Shown here piece by piece: positions 48,601 through 61,012 of a DNA stretch of 64,000 nt. Within the stretch, counting starts at the first letter, position 1; every line of letters begins with the position of its first letter. A model generated the notes under the pieces. That model saw only the letters and a list, made by a program, of their open reading frames with translations. It made no database searches and was not told the origin of the DNA. Source of the DNA: Drosophila miranda (lineage: Eukaryota > Arthropoda > Insecta > Diptera > Drosophilidae); the NCBI RefSeq assembly GCF_003369915.1, contig NC_046674.1:6448001-6512000 (forward strand). The letters are read 5' to 3'. Position numbers and translations under genes: made by a program.

Positions 48601-50665
48601 AGTTTCATAAATGGGAGACTCGCGCGGTTTCTGAATCCCAATCCCAATCCCAATCCTTTTTCTTTTCTTGTGGCCTCATGACAGGACTGCAATGGGGCTC
48701 TGGTAGTTGTTCTTGCTGTGGTTGTTGTTCTGGTTGTTCGGGTTGTGGTTGCTGTGTGTGGCTTTGTCATTGCTTGCCTAACGAGCTTGAGGCAAAGTGT
48801 ATAACTTTGGACTATTACAAGGATGTTCAAATGTGGCTACATCTGTCGCGGGAAAAGTCCAAAAGAAACAAACGGAAAATGTACAGAGAAAGTTTGTGAT
48901 AAGTAAATGAAAATCAAATGATAAGAGCAATTAATAAATGCGCGATAGAACCATAAATATATTTATATAGAGAGAGATATATATAGAGAGATGTAGAGAG
49001 AGAGCCAGAGAGAAAGCCTTGGATTGCCACATCGATTATACGCACCGTTGTCTTCTCCAGACATCTCAACAAATGGTGGTGCTGCAGCTCAAAGATATCC
49101 TCATCCCTATAGTTGTCATCCAGCTCAATGCCCGACTCCTGGGCCGCCCATCTGGCCTCGGCGGCCTTCTTCTTGTTGACAAAGGCAGCTCCCGACGAGG
49201 CCTTGGCAATGCGGATGCGCGCCAGGCGAGCTTTCTGCAAGAGCAACAAGAACATTCATGAGATTGTGCGGATTCTGAGAGGAGGATCTAGCATTTTCTC
49301 TTACCCGCTGTGCCTTGCGCTTGTCCGACCGCTGATTCTGGTGATAGATTCTACTAAAGTTCGATACGATAACAGGTACAGGTAAGGCGATGACCAGCAC
49401 ACCGCTGAGTGAGCAGACGCCGCCCACTATTTTGCCAGCTATTGTCTCCGGCACCATGTCGCCATAGCTGGAATGGTGTGGAAAAGTGTGAAAAGCTGAA
49501 TGAGTATCATATCCGGAGGTGCAGAGTGAAAGAGTGAGACTTGAACTTACCCGAGCGTCGTCATCGTGACTATGGTGTACCAGAAGGCCGCCGGAATCGA
49601 TGTGAAGTTTGTGCCGTTCACATTCTTCTCGGCATAGAACATGACGGTGGCAAAGATAATGATGGCCATGGCCAGCGAGAAGACGAGGAAGCCCAGCTCG
49701 CTGGCGCACGACTTGAGCGTGTAGCCGAGGATGCGGAGACCCTGCGAGTGGCGGGAGAACTTGAAGATGCGGAAGACGCGAAAAACTCGCAGCGTGACGA
49801 AGGCACCGCTGACGTCGTCGTTGTCTGTGATGCCCAGACCGATATAGTAGGGCAGGATGGCCACCACGTCGATGATGCTCATCACGGAGCGCACGAACTT
49901 GCAGCGATCGGGTGCGGCGAAGAGCCGCAGCAGATACTCGGCGCTGAAGATCATTACGCAGGCGGTGTCCAGGCAGAAGAAGACGATCTTGTAGCGCTCG
50001 CCGCACGGCAGTGTGCCAGCCCGGCCCGGCCTGTGTCCGCACGGCACCGTCTCCACCACGTTGGCCATCACGGAGACGGCGATGAAGAAGCCGGTAACGT
50101 AGTAGAAGACCAGGGCGCTGGTCGACGTGTGCGGATTCTCGAAGGCACGCCACATCTTTTGCCGTATGTTGGTCAGCTGCTGCAGGTTCTGATCCCCGTT
50201 CTCCGACAGTTTGTCGTCCATGAGGCGCTCGGCATTCTCTCGCTTCCGGTCCCGATAGTCCTCGTAGCAGCAGTCACCAATCACGTCCGGCATGATGCCG
50301 AAGAAGGCCAGCTCCTCGTCATAGCTGGTGAGGCATTCGTGTTTTGGATAATGCAGCTTGCCCGTCCGGTAGTAGTTGAGTATGTGGCGGAATATGTCCG
50401 GATCCCGGTCGAAGAAGTACTCTTTACAGTCCTCGTCATAGAAGAACTCCCGCTCATTGGAGCCGAGGAGCGTGTCCGGGTACTTCTCGAGGGTGTTCCT
50501 CCAGGTCTCGAAGCGGCGGCCGGATACGTTGATCAGCAGCTTCTCGTCGTCCGTCTTGCGTCGGTCCTTGGGCACGGGGGGCGGTGGCAGTGGAAGGGAG
50601 GCTATCGGCACCCAACCGATGGCCGCCGCCCGTGCAAAGGGAAGCCAAGCGGCGACCGAGGCCAT
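45695..50665 (-). CDS. Shal: Shal voltage-gated potassium channel (Kv4)
   Basis: A-type, rapidly inactivating K+ channel of neurons and muscle; four subunits form the pore. Five coding exons: 50665-49551, 49467-49305, 49234-49046, 46415-46263 and 45790-45695, giving 571 residues. The N-terminus [18 protein letters not shown] is the conserved Kv4 inactivation and KChIP-binding segment. The T1 tetramerisation domain follows ([20 protein letters not shown] onward), then six membrane segments. S4 carries regularly spaced Arg ([20 protein letters not shown]). The pore has TMTTLGYGDMVPE; intron 1 splits the first Gly codon of the filter. S6 has [19 protein letters not shown]. The cytoplasmic tail ends ...[13 protein letters not shown]. 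If the intron after exon 3 is kept, translation would run ~50 codons on and stop, a possible short isoform. The untranslated 5' part extends far upstream. Confidence 0.97.
45791..46262 (-). other. Last Shal intron
   Basis: Donor GTAAGC after RYQ and acceptor TTTAG before ACGKYM. G-rich runs near 46030 and 46215-46240. No gene. Confidence 0.8.
46416..49045 (-). other. 2.6-kb Shal intron
   Basis: Between the exon ending CLEKTT and the exon starting DREFVEL. It contains purine-rich GATA/GAGA sequence on the plus strand (about 48127-48235 and 48968-49015) and one TACGAGTAT (47679). No coding exon is supported; an alternative Shal 3' end could lie just inside it. Confidence 0.7.
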
Positions 50666-53600
50666 GCTATTGGGTGGAATGTTTCAGTGTCCCGGTTGTC
50701 GTGCAAAAGTGGGTGGCTCTCGCGGGCTATCTCTCACTATGTCCCTTCCCTTTCCTTTGCACTCTGCTCTTAATCGTCCTGTACTGTTGTCCTTTTTCAG
50801 GGTCCTATCTACCTTCTCCTATTTTTTTGTTGGCAGTTGAGTTTGTGCGGGTTGGTGGCGGGGGCTGGGAGAGCGGGGGGACTTCACTCTCTCTCTCTCT
50901 CTCGTTCTCTCTCTGTTTCTATATATGATTAACTCCTAAATTAAAGCTTTTTTTTCTGTTGTCCAGCTCTTCGTCGGCTTCGGCTTCTGCCTCACCTTTG
51001 CTCTTGCTTCTGCTTTTGCTTTTGCTTTTCTTCTTGCTTATCCTTGAGGCCTGCTTATTGTGTGATGCGTGCATTTTTGAACTGCTTGCCAAGCAGTGTT
51101 TTATTGCTTAAACTTATTGCTGTCATTTTTGCTCTTATTGTAGTTTTTGTTGCTTCTGCTTCCACTGCTTCTCCGTCTGCTTCCTCTGCTTCTGCTGCTC
51201 CTCCTTCTGCTGCTGCTGCTGGCTCTTGTTTTATTGTTCGCCGTGGGGATATGAAATGTTTCCTATTTGTGTACTCTATCTAAGTTTCGTTGTGCAGCAG
51301 CACTGCAAAAGAGAGATGGAAAGAGAGTTGAGTTGAAAAGTTTTGCGGGAGTTTTAAAACAAGTTGTCACTGGGGAGGGAGCCGGTGGCAGCGCGGGGAG
51401 ATGCCATAGCTCAACGAAAAGTTTTACACACACCCATTCATACCCAAACTCGTACACATGGTAAAATGTAATTACAGTTAAAAGTTTGTCTGCCATTTCA
51501 TGGTGTAACCTTATGTTGAGCAAAAGTTGGTATTTTTACTATTAATTAAGAAAATTAAAGGACACAAAATGGAAACTTTTAAGGAATAAATATTGAAAAA
51601 CATCAAATGTATGGCTTTCAAATTATAAGTTTTTATTTTAGTAAAGGATGACATTATAATATATAACTTGTTTGATTTTAAGGCATTTAAAAAGTTTTCT
51701 TAATTTCCATTTAAACAATAGACCATTAATACTTAATCTACTATCGAATTCGTGGAAGCCATTAACCCCTTAAGAAAAGCATTTAAGTGTGGGCTGGCAT
51801 TGGGTATAAAATACACTCACATATGATTTAATTTCAAGAAACTGTTTGTAATTTCACTTCAATCGGATTGTAAAGTTTATGGGGAATCCCAGGCAATAGA
51901 ATTTCGGACTTTCTCAAAGCATAAATATTATCATAAATCTGCGGGAACAATACAATAGGAATACACACACACACACACACCCAAAAAACACATCGACCCA
52001 CTCGTCTATTTCTCGCTTCACTTGTTTATATTATCAATTTATCGCAGCCCCCTCATGGAACCCCATTCCCTCTCTGGATATATGTACATACATATATAAT
52101 GATTCACAGCAGCAGAAATCGACAGACAACGCCATTCAATGCGTTTTCGGGCATCGTTCTGTCTAAATATTTAAACGAGGCAAACACAATCAAACTGGGG
52201 GGAATCGTAGAGAAGGGTTCTGTTTCTGGTTCTGGTTCTGTTTCTGCTGGTTCTGCTTTACGAGTCCAGCAGCTGAGACCATTTTAATGGGTCGAACATA
52301 CCAACGGAATGACCATTCGACTGTCTTCCATCTGCCTAGCTCTGGGTTTCTCTGGTGTGGTTTGGAATCTGGTTTTGGTTCTGGTGCTGGTTCTAGTTGG
52401 GGATGGTAATGGGCATGGGAATGGCCCGTCAATGAGTGGATGGGATGGGATGGGATGCGTGGGTGTCTTTGGTGGCCTGCTCTGCCAGGCGCAAAGCACA
52501 AATTTATGTGCATTTCTCTAGACAGTAAACACCCTGCAAATTTCCTTTAGGCCACAAGTCATTTTGCCAACGACAATTAAAACGCAAAAACTTTTGCCAT
52601 CGTCTCTGTGCTCCCACATCTCATCGGTCTCCGCCCCCCAGTGAGGGGGAACTGTGACAAAAAGTCATTTGTTTCCATGAATGTCAGGGCATGGCATGGC
52701 TCTTGAAGTCTATATAATGTGTGTCTTTGATTTATATAATATTTATGGCTCTGTCACTGGCACTGGCAATGGCACTGGCAAGACGGTTCCTCTGGCCAAG
52801 TGCACATCGAACTTCATCCATTTGTGGTAGTAGAAGGACCCATCTATATCACCGAATGGTGTGCAAGAGTGTTTCCATATTCATGGCCGCCTGTCACATC
52901 CCTGACGGCCCCTGAAAAGGGGTTCAGCGGGAGCCTAGAGCAGGAGAAGATATTGCCATAACAATAGCCATTAGGAGTTATTAGTTATTTGATGGCTGAT
53001 TTGAGCCGCTGCGACACGCCATGGCCACAAGGAGGAAAGATAAGGTTGGACAAGGTTACAGGGTTCCTTGCCTCACGTGGATTAATGGGTATGGGTTTTT
53101 TTTTTTTCTTTGGGTTGTTTTTGGACTACTTTACATGCGAAATGCATATTAACGATTGTAATTCGATTGATGGCTGTCAATACTTGTTTGTCTTTCGGAA
53201 AGTGATTATTTATTTTGTAATTTACTTGCTGTTTTGTTAGTTTTTAACATTGCTGTACACCACCATTGAGCCCATTCATGTCCATTGATTCGAATTGATT
53301 TTTTAACATTTTAGGTCTGTCGTATCAGTGATATCATTCAAGAACTTAGCCCTTGCATTCCCTTAATAGCTTTTACCTTGCAGATAATTGTGGGAAATCC
53401 ATATGTGCCATGCCTATACGTTTTTGAGTACATTAAGCGATGAAGAGTCAAACATGCTGACAGTTTCCACCTTCTTTGGACCCACACCGACACCCACGAG
53501 CAGAAAACATCCTGATGCCGTCCCAGAAACCCCACTCCTCAATGAAACCACTCCACCACTCCCCCATCAGTGTACCATATCGGATGCCAGAGAATGGCAG

Positions 53601-55623
53601 ACAATGGGCCATGGATTCGCCCCAGAGGTCCGTCGTGTCAGGCCTTAATGTTTTAATGCCACATTATCCTATCAACAATGTTCCACTATGGATTGACGTT
53701 CGTCGTAGTCGTTGACCTTGCCTTGGTTTTTCGCCGTGGACGAAATGGAAATTAATCAATGCCGTTTTCTCTGCCCCGTCTCCTGTCCTCTGTCCCCTCT
53801 CCCCTGTCCACTGTCCACTGTCCTCTGCCCCTGCTGACGTTGATGTTGATGTCTGGATGTCGTTAGGTTATACAAGGACCAGGATCCATTCACGTATTCT
53901 GTGCGTGTTGTGTGCCATCAAAATAAATTGTCAAACATCAAATGGGTGCAGTGGCAGGAGGAGGAGCCCTCCAGCAGCCCCAGAGGCAGAGAGAGAGAGA
54001 GCGAGGCAGCAACTTAGGGCCGGGCCGCTGGCAGAGAGTCAGGGACCAGGGGCTGACGTTGACTTCCGCTGGACTAAAAACAAAGGCGCCACATGTCCTT
54101 ATTATATTTCTTTTTTCGTCTTTCTGTAGGCTTTCATTAATTATTTGCATAGTTTATTTTAGTTTGCGAGCAGCAGGGCAGAGCCTTATTATTCGCCAGT
54201 TAGTTGGCTGCTGCCTTCGGGAACAGTCCGTCCGAACAGCGTCCGTCTCTGTCTCCGTCTCAAGGTTAGACTTTTGTTGTACCTTTCCACGAGAGTGGGC
54301 GGCGGAAAAATGGCCCTGCATCCATCTGTCCATCCGTTCACACTGTGCTCCCATCAACCAAGATTGTAGATCATTCTGAGTGGGAGGATTTGGACGCGGT
54401 CTTGGCTCTTGCGACAGGCAAAATAAACATTTCAATCAAATTCAAATTCAAATTGAAGGTGAATTGAATGAACTTTTCGTAGTTCATTATTCTGTACGAG
54501 AATATACAGAAGAACGATTGAATTTCCAGAACTGAACCGACTTCAAGTTCATTTCGTGGTAGGTCACTTTTCTGACCTTTATATACAATTTTTGCTGATA
54601 GAAATATAATCTACAAATACGAGTGAATAGTGTTGAGCGATTATAAATCAGATATTTCCCAAGGGAAATTCTAATTGATGTCCAAATAACTCTCATTAAA
54701 TTTTCACACACATTTCCATAGCATACTTATCCGAACTGAGTAAACACCATAAATATATAAAATATTCCCCCGAATTCATTCAGATAATTATCATCTGTCT
54801 GTGCCTTTCAGGGCATATCAACTTCTTTGCCTTCTCATTACAATATTTCCCTCCACTTTCACTCTTCTCGGTTTCCTCTGTTTCTCTATTTTTTGTTTTT
54901 TTTTGCATGTTCCTGTTGTTGTTGTTTATTATACGAGTATGTTTGTAGGCCCTCGACCTCCCCTCGGGACCATTCCATTCAATTCGGGCGGCCCCAAAAT
55001 GCTAGTTAGGCATTAATGTACGAAATACACGAAAAATCTACGGAAATCCTGTGAAATTTTCTCCTGCTCTTGCGTGGGTTTCAGTTATTATGATGACTTG
55101 ACTTTCCTCTCTCTCTCTTTCTCTCGCTGTGGCACTCACTCACTCTCTTTATGTTGCTCTCTTTTTGCCAGCAAAACGGAAGCTATTCCGAGGTACTATA
55201 TAGAGAAGCCAGTTCCATTTTGAAGCCAATTGCAACTTTGAGGCCAAATACTAAATTGGCAAGCATTTCCAGATCATAAACGCAATTTTATGGCCTGTTG
55301 GTGTGCGGGTGGGGGGGGGGGGGTATTTTTCATTTTGTATTTTTATTGCCAATAAGTTAACAATGTTTACTTTTAGTTGTTCGTTTTCTATTTTTAAACA
55401 ATCACAACAGAATCTCCCCTGCACTGATCCAAGCCCCAGCCCCCATCATCAGACCAACATTATCCATATATTTTTCCTTTCTTTTCTTTTGTTTACAAGC
55501 CATTTTTTTCGTTGTATTCTTTGGGTTAAAAAGAAAAATGAGAAATATACGAGTATACGTAGTATGTGTGGGTTTTCAAACGGGCAAAGAGAAAGAGAGA
55601 AACAGTGAAACAACGAGACCAAG

Positions 55624-55628
<5 letters not shown>

Positions 55629-55663
<35 letters not shown>
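55629..55663. repeat. GT dinucleotide microsatellite
   Basis: Seventeen uninterrupted GT units. Confidence 0.9.
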
Positions 55664-55667
<4 letters not shown>

Positions 55668-55739
55668 AAAGGGAAAGAGAGAGCATCTTGTGTGTGTCTC
55701 TGCGCCTGCTCATGGGACCCTGGGCGCCCGCTTGGGCTT

Positions 55740-55766
55740 AGGTTTTGGTTTTGGTTTTGGTTTTGG
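55740..55766. repeat. TTTTGG hexamer repeat
   Basis: About four TTTTGG units. A similar CCAAAA run occurs at 5887-5911. Confidence 0.75.
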
Positions 55767-58700
55767 AGGGGCCTTAGGATTCAGATTGGGATTGGTTCGG
55801 GTCGAGTCGAGTCTACGAGTGGGGCTACGTTGTCTCGGCTCAACATCAAACATTTTTTGCCTTATGAGCAGTTTATAATTTTCTCTTGCCTTTTTCCCAA
55901 CCATCTATGCTGCTTGTGTCTGTCGCTGTCGCTGTCGTACAGGTATTAAGTAGAGGCTTATGTGTCCTCCCACTAAGCACTCGATTGAAGGTGTCTCCGG
56001 CTCGAGGTGTGTAAGGTGTCTATTTGGCAAGAATTTCAAAGGCATTCATTTGACTTATTGCCGATTTTTGCGGATTGATTGAAATTAATTAGTTTCCATT
56101 TGTAATTGCAATCAATGGGGAATTATTGCTTATTGCTGATTCAATCATTTGCATGTTCAGACGAGTACGAGTATGCACGTGGATAAGTCACGTATACAGC
56201 TACAGCATCTATAAATAGGTTGATATCGTCGCCTGCCTAATGTACATATGTAACTAATGTAACGCATGGTTTTCTTTGAGATTGAATGAATATTTTGACT
56301 TGTGAGACTACAGACTTGTGAGACAACAATATCTATATCTATACACATTTTTCTGAATATTGTTTGCATAAATTTAAAGCAGAAACAGTACAATTTTAGA
56401 CCTTTTTGAAGATCTTCAATTTCTATGAATTGAAGATCTGTTTTTATATCTTGACAAGATTTGATTGAAAGTATTTAATGGTAAATATAGTTTACCTTTA
56501 AGCCCCGAATTAATTAACCTTTTGCAATTATTCAGCAAATTGATGAGCCCATATTTATGTCAGCACATTATCAAAAGTAATCTGATTCATTTTCCCGAAA
56601 TGCTTTAACAAATTGATACCTTTATATTTTACGAGTGGTTCCACTTATGTTTAAAATTGTATTTTATATATATCCTTGTACTTTTGCGACGGGAACCTGC
56701 TGCGTATGCTTATTATTAATTTAAAACATTTTCCATACGTCATGTGGTGCCTGAGGACAATGCTGGAAATGGGGAGAATTCGATTACTCGCACAAGTTGA
56801 TTTATTATTAAAATTGCGTGTACCACACAAGAATTGGCCAATACAAGAGATCGAAAGGCAAGGCACGTGCAACGTATTGGCTTACATAATGAATGGCCTT
56901 TGGGGGTGGACAATTGGGTGAAGAACACTGGTCGAGACTTTCATGTTGCTATTCAAATTAATTGCGAAACTCATAAAAAACTTTAGAGAGTTTTGGCTAT
57001 CAGACCGCCAGAATCGCCAGCATCGGCAGCTGGAGCCAGCCCTGTGCCCTGTGCCCTGTGCTCTGTACCCTGTGCATCCCATAGAAAAACCCCCCAAAAA
57101 GTTTTCTAATGGTGGCCCTGACTGAAGGGCGGTCTTAGAACGTGCAAGTGACCCAAAGGGCGGGCGGATGGGTTGGCTGTGCCGTACAGGATATGCGGTG
57201 GGGGTGGTTATAGGGCCAATGGGGTAATTTATGTAGGCCCGCTAAGCTCTTCCATGCGTGAAATGTGATTATATCTGCGTATAAATACGCAGACAAGTGT
57301 GACCGTTCGTATGTGTATGTGCATGTGTGGGAGAGAGAAGAAGAAAAGAGTGAGACAGTAACAGCATGTGTGATAACCAGAGATGCGAAAGCGGTCTAGC
57401 AAATGCATCCGATAAGGTATTGAAGAGGGGAGCGCAAGGAGAAAAACAAAAGGTTAAATCTATTTCAAGCAAAATATAGTATTTAGAGTTTATAAGAGGG
57501 GGAAAAGCAGATAGCGATACATAACGAACAGACTTAACAGAGCACTATCAAGGTATGTAAGGGGTATAATGAGAAAACACTACAGAACCACTCCAAGTCC
57601 ACTTGAAACCTTACTGAAACCTCCCGAGCCAGACCCACAGAGCCCACGATAACAGTAGTGAAAGCATTATTGCCGATTTCTACCCAATTAAACGAGAAAC
57701 GTAACCACTTTTAGATACCTCAAGCACTTCTCAAATCGAATACACACATCTCAAAATACATAAGCCAAACGACAGCTCTCCAATAAAATCTAAATCTGCA
57801 ACCGCAAATTCACTCCGAACCACTTCGAAATCTATATAAATAACCGTACCGTACAGTCCGCCAACCCACCTCGCACACAGCCTTCTCCTCATCCAGAACA
57901 CGAGAGCACATGGCCATTCCCTGCTGATAACAGAAACAACAAATGCAAGCAGTGCTGCAGACCGCGCTGCCTTAAGCTGTGCATTAAGCGCGTCATCACA
58001 CACACACACACCATCCCACCCACACTCCCGGACAGAACAAAGCTGTGTTCGTGTGTGTATATCTGTACAACAGTGCGGCTTTGTTGTTGCGCCAAAAACC
58101 AAGCCAAGGCTTTTTCGCACGTTTTACGCCAGCAAAATGGACCGACAGATGGATGAACGGACAGCGCTGCTGCTGCTGCTACTGCTGCTGCTACTGCTTT
58201 CTCTCTTTCTCTCCTACAGACGACCTTCACTTTAGCATAACAAGAGCGAGGGAATAAGCTACGGACCATTACTGATTTTCTACCTTCGCAAAGAGTATTT
58301 CGATTTTAGACAGATTTTTGCAAACTCTAAGAAGGAGGGATGTCCTTGATCAACAGCAATATACGAGCCATCAGCCTCTATGGAAACTATTAATCAAATT
58401 TTAATCTATCTCTATGAAACTTTCCATTAAGAATAGGTATTTATGATAACCAGATTAGACCACTATATATTATAGATTTGTATATAACTGGCCATAGTTA
58501 CGATCGTTTCAATAACATGTATCATTACAAGCAAATATATTTCATTTACTTATCTATGGATCCACTATCTCAACTAAATTAAAGCAGTATATCATGAGGC
58601 TGCCATTGGACCGATGTATCTGCAAGGCTATCAGAATGCCTTCGTCAACCTTTACAGGCTTTCATTTCATTGTGGCTTGCTGGCTGGCGAAATGGATGGA

Positions 58701-59119
58701 TAGATGAATATATTAATATCATAATCGTGGGCGGAGTGGGTGGAGTGGGTGGAGGCTGGTGCTGCAATGGAGGCCTAAATAGGCCAGATATGCAGCTAAA
58801 ACAACTGCAACAACAACTTGTTGTTTTTCCTGACTGCACGCCAAGCAGAGCAATTAAAATATGTTTTTTTAAAAGCTTTTTTTTGTCACTCAACAAGGAC
58901 ATCATGGGCGGCATTTCGAATCAGTAGTACTCGTATATATGTACACATGTGTGTTGTATGTATGTATGTGTAATTTTTGTTGGTATTTTTTGTACACTTT
59001 TTTTTTTGTTTTTTTTGTATTTTTATGGGATTGTCGTGCGTTCGCCAGCAGCCAGCAGCAACATTCGCGGATACACACAAATGAAAATTCACAAATCAAA
59101 AAAAGCAAAAGAATATTGC

Positions 59120-59160
59120 CACACACACACACACACACACAACACACACACACAGACACA
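59120..59160. repeat. CA dinucleotide microsatellite
   Basis: CA run with one interruption; a second CA run lies at 59425-59445. Confidence 0.85.
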
Positions 59161-59762
59161 CTCCCACCCACAAACATACACATACACACACGAAAGAGAG
59201 ACGGCGAATCAGGCAAGAAAAATTTCTGGCGAATGCCTGCTTTTTTATGGATTTTCTGGGCAGGCAATCTGCTTTTCCTGGTGTATTTTTGTGGATAAAA
59301 AATTGGTTTATTATTTTCTACGTTTTAATACTTTTTTACCAGCAGCCACTCGTTTGTTGATCCTCTCTCTCCGCTCTTTTCAAAGGAGAAAGAGGAGGCA
59401 CACGCTTACATGAACGGGGGGCATACACACACACACACACACACATACAGGCACACACTTCTGGGGCTTATTACATTTTACACTTGTCGCCTCTTACACT
59501 TGCTTCGTCGTTCCGTTAGCCGCACCACACTCGCCTCCACACTATTTAAAAAAACATTTCTTGTACATTTTTCTCTTTTTCAGCTTGTAGCTTCTTTGGA
59601 ACGTTTTTCTCAGCTTTTCTCTGCTTTCCTTTCTGTGGCTATTTTTTTCTTTTCTGGCTTTTCTATTGCCTGCACGCACGATTGCCACAAAAATTTGGGC
59701 ACAACTGCGTCCCGCTGTGGGCTCTGGGGGCGCTGCTCCGAGTTCAAATGCTCACGACAAAC

Positions 59763-59763
59763 T
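59763..59763 (-). promoter_or_regulatory. Shal: Candidate Shal initiator (TCAGTT)
   Basis: The minus strand reads TCAGTT at 59765-59760 in a G+C-rich setting between CG9231 and Shal. No TATA box and no clear DPE at the expected distance. Position inferred only from the motif and gene spacing. Confidence 0.25.
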
Positions 59764-59966
59764 GAAAGTGAAAAGCGACGGCGCCTCCGACGATGAGCAT
59801 CAATCCGGGACACAAAACGTACGGCGGAGTCGGCTCTCACGGAGTCGGCGCTCTCGACCGAGCAAGTGGTGGCCACCGAAACGAAACAGATGTTGCTCGG
59901 ATGCTCGCTTGCAGTGTTTTCAAATGCATTTGCTAGGTGTAACACTGCACATATACTCATAAAATA

Positions 59967-59972
59967 TTTATT
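59967..59972 (-). terminator. Poly(A) signal of CG9231
   Basis: TTTATT on the plus strand (AATAAA on the minus strand), about 215 bases past the stop codon. Confidence 0.6.
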
Positions 59973-60184
59973 CCATTCACTTAATACAAATTAGCTTGAG
60001 TTTACAAATATCACTGAATATCTACCAAGGATGTGGATGTGGTTATACCAAGAAAAGAAAGAAGTCTATAAATATCTCACATTTCCATTTCAATCTAAAC
60101 GAACTTCTCAAAGAAACACAAGAAACAATTAACAGTGTCGATATCTATGCGAGTGGGGGTGGTTTTCGCTTCTATTTCTGTTTC

Positions 60185-60628
60185 CTATTTTATGGAAGCT
60201 GGGGCTGCTGCTCCGCCCTCAGGCTTGAGCTCATTGAACTGCTTGTGCCATTCCAGATTCATCTTGGACACCGACTCTCCTCTTTTGGCAGCTTGCTTGC
60301 CGCTGTAGACCATGATACCGCAGCCAATAACGGTCAGAGCAATCATGATGTTGGCCAGGCGGATGCGCATTTTGTTGCGAACACGTTCCATCTCATCCTG
60401 GCTGCAAGCATAAGGAATGGTAGCTAGTATTAACCACCTGTTACTCGAGAAGCACACATACCTGACGAAAGCTGGGACTTCAGCCTGGGACTTGTATTTA
60501 CCGCTCCATACCAAGAACCGTTTCTCCATATCGTTCGGCTGGTGGTTCTTGATCGCCTGTCTCAGGGGGTTAGTGGTGCCAAAGGAGCGGCGCACAAGTC
60601 TGCCAATTAGCGCAGATTTATTAAACAT
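60185..60628 (-). CDS. CG9231: UPF0389/FAM162-family mitochondrial membrane protein
   Basis: Two exons, 60628-60462 and 60401-60185, give 127 residues; the splice makes ...PAFVSQDEMERVRNKM. The N-terminus (MFNKSALIGRLVRRSFGTT) is rich in Arg, Ser and hydrophobic residues and lacks acidic ones, as in mitochondrial targeting peptides. The family core is the YKSQAEVP motif region (RFLVWSGKYKSQAEVPAFV). One membrane segment follows (LANIMIALTVIGCGIMVYSG), then a hydrophilic tail. Human FAM162A/B are the relatives, linked to hypoxia responses and mitochondrial permeability; the fly role is unknown to me. A DRE element lies 53 bases upstream of the ATG. Confidence 0.88.
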   Translation of the reverse strand: MFNKSALIGRLVRRSFGTTNPLRQAIKNHQPNDMEKRFLVWSGKYKSQAEVPAFVRYVCFSSNRWLILATIPYACSQDEMERVRNKMRIRLANIMIALTVIGCGIMVYSGKQAAKRGESVSKMNLEWHKQFNELKPEGGAAAPASIK

Positions 60629-60680
60629 GTTTGTTGTTATGATTATAAAACTTTATGCAATTTTGCTAGTGCAGTGCACT

Positions 60681-60688
60681 TATCGATA
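60681..60688. promoter_or_regulatory. DRE (TATCGATA)
   Basis: Perfect 8-base DNA replication-related element, bound by DREF at many housekeeping promoters. It lies 53 bases before the CG9231 ATG. Confidence 0.8.
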
Positions 60689-60710
60689 TGAAATACGGTC
60701 TTACAATCAG

Positions 60711-60722
60711 AAATATACCGAA
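60711..60722 (-). promoter_or_regulatory. Core-promoter motif 6 copy (TTCGGTATATTT)
   Basis: Perfect match on the minus strand to the fly core-promoter motif KTYRGTATWTTT. A second perfect match, GTCGGTATATTT, lies at 60764-60753. Confidence 0.75.
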
Positions 60723-61000
60723 GCATACCGTCTGGTTTTCAACATATACCTTAAATATACCGACGAATTATTTATATTCATATTCAATCATATACCTCTA
60801 CTTTGAATTCCGGTTGAATATTACATATTACACTATTACGTGGTTCAAATACACTACACGAAAATTATGAACCTTGACAAATTTTAACGCAGCTCAGGTG
60901 AAAGATATCGTGGTAATTTTGGAGTGAGCATGGATCAGCAAGAAGAATTTACAAACGGAGGCTTAGTTTTTTCAATCATAATGAACGAAATGTTAAGGCT

Positions 61001-61012
61001 TACGGTATATTT
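61001..61012 (+). promoter_or_regulatory. Motif-6-like copy on the ABCF3 side
   Basis: TACGGTATATTT differs from KTYRGTATWTTT at one base. An identical 12-mer lies at 61191-61202. Both are on the plus strand, towards ABCF3. Confidence 0.6.

Larger units (their letters stand above)
50666..59960. other. Shal 5' untranslated/intron region
   Basis: No protein gene is supported. The region lies upstream of the Shal ATG and downstream of the CG9231 poly(A) site, so it most likely holds Shal 5' untranslated exons, large introns and enhancers. The G+C-richer DNA at 59.68-59.92 kb, with a perfect minus-strand initiator TCAGTT (A at 59763), is the best candidate start. The rest is simple repeats and AT-rich DNA, including three TACGAGTAT copies. 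Confidence 0.5.

Noticed and set aside
49541..50773. 410-codon plus-strand ORF
   Set aside because: Antisense shadow of Shal exon 1, which is highly conserved coding sequence; the translation has no family resemblance.
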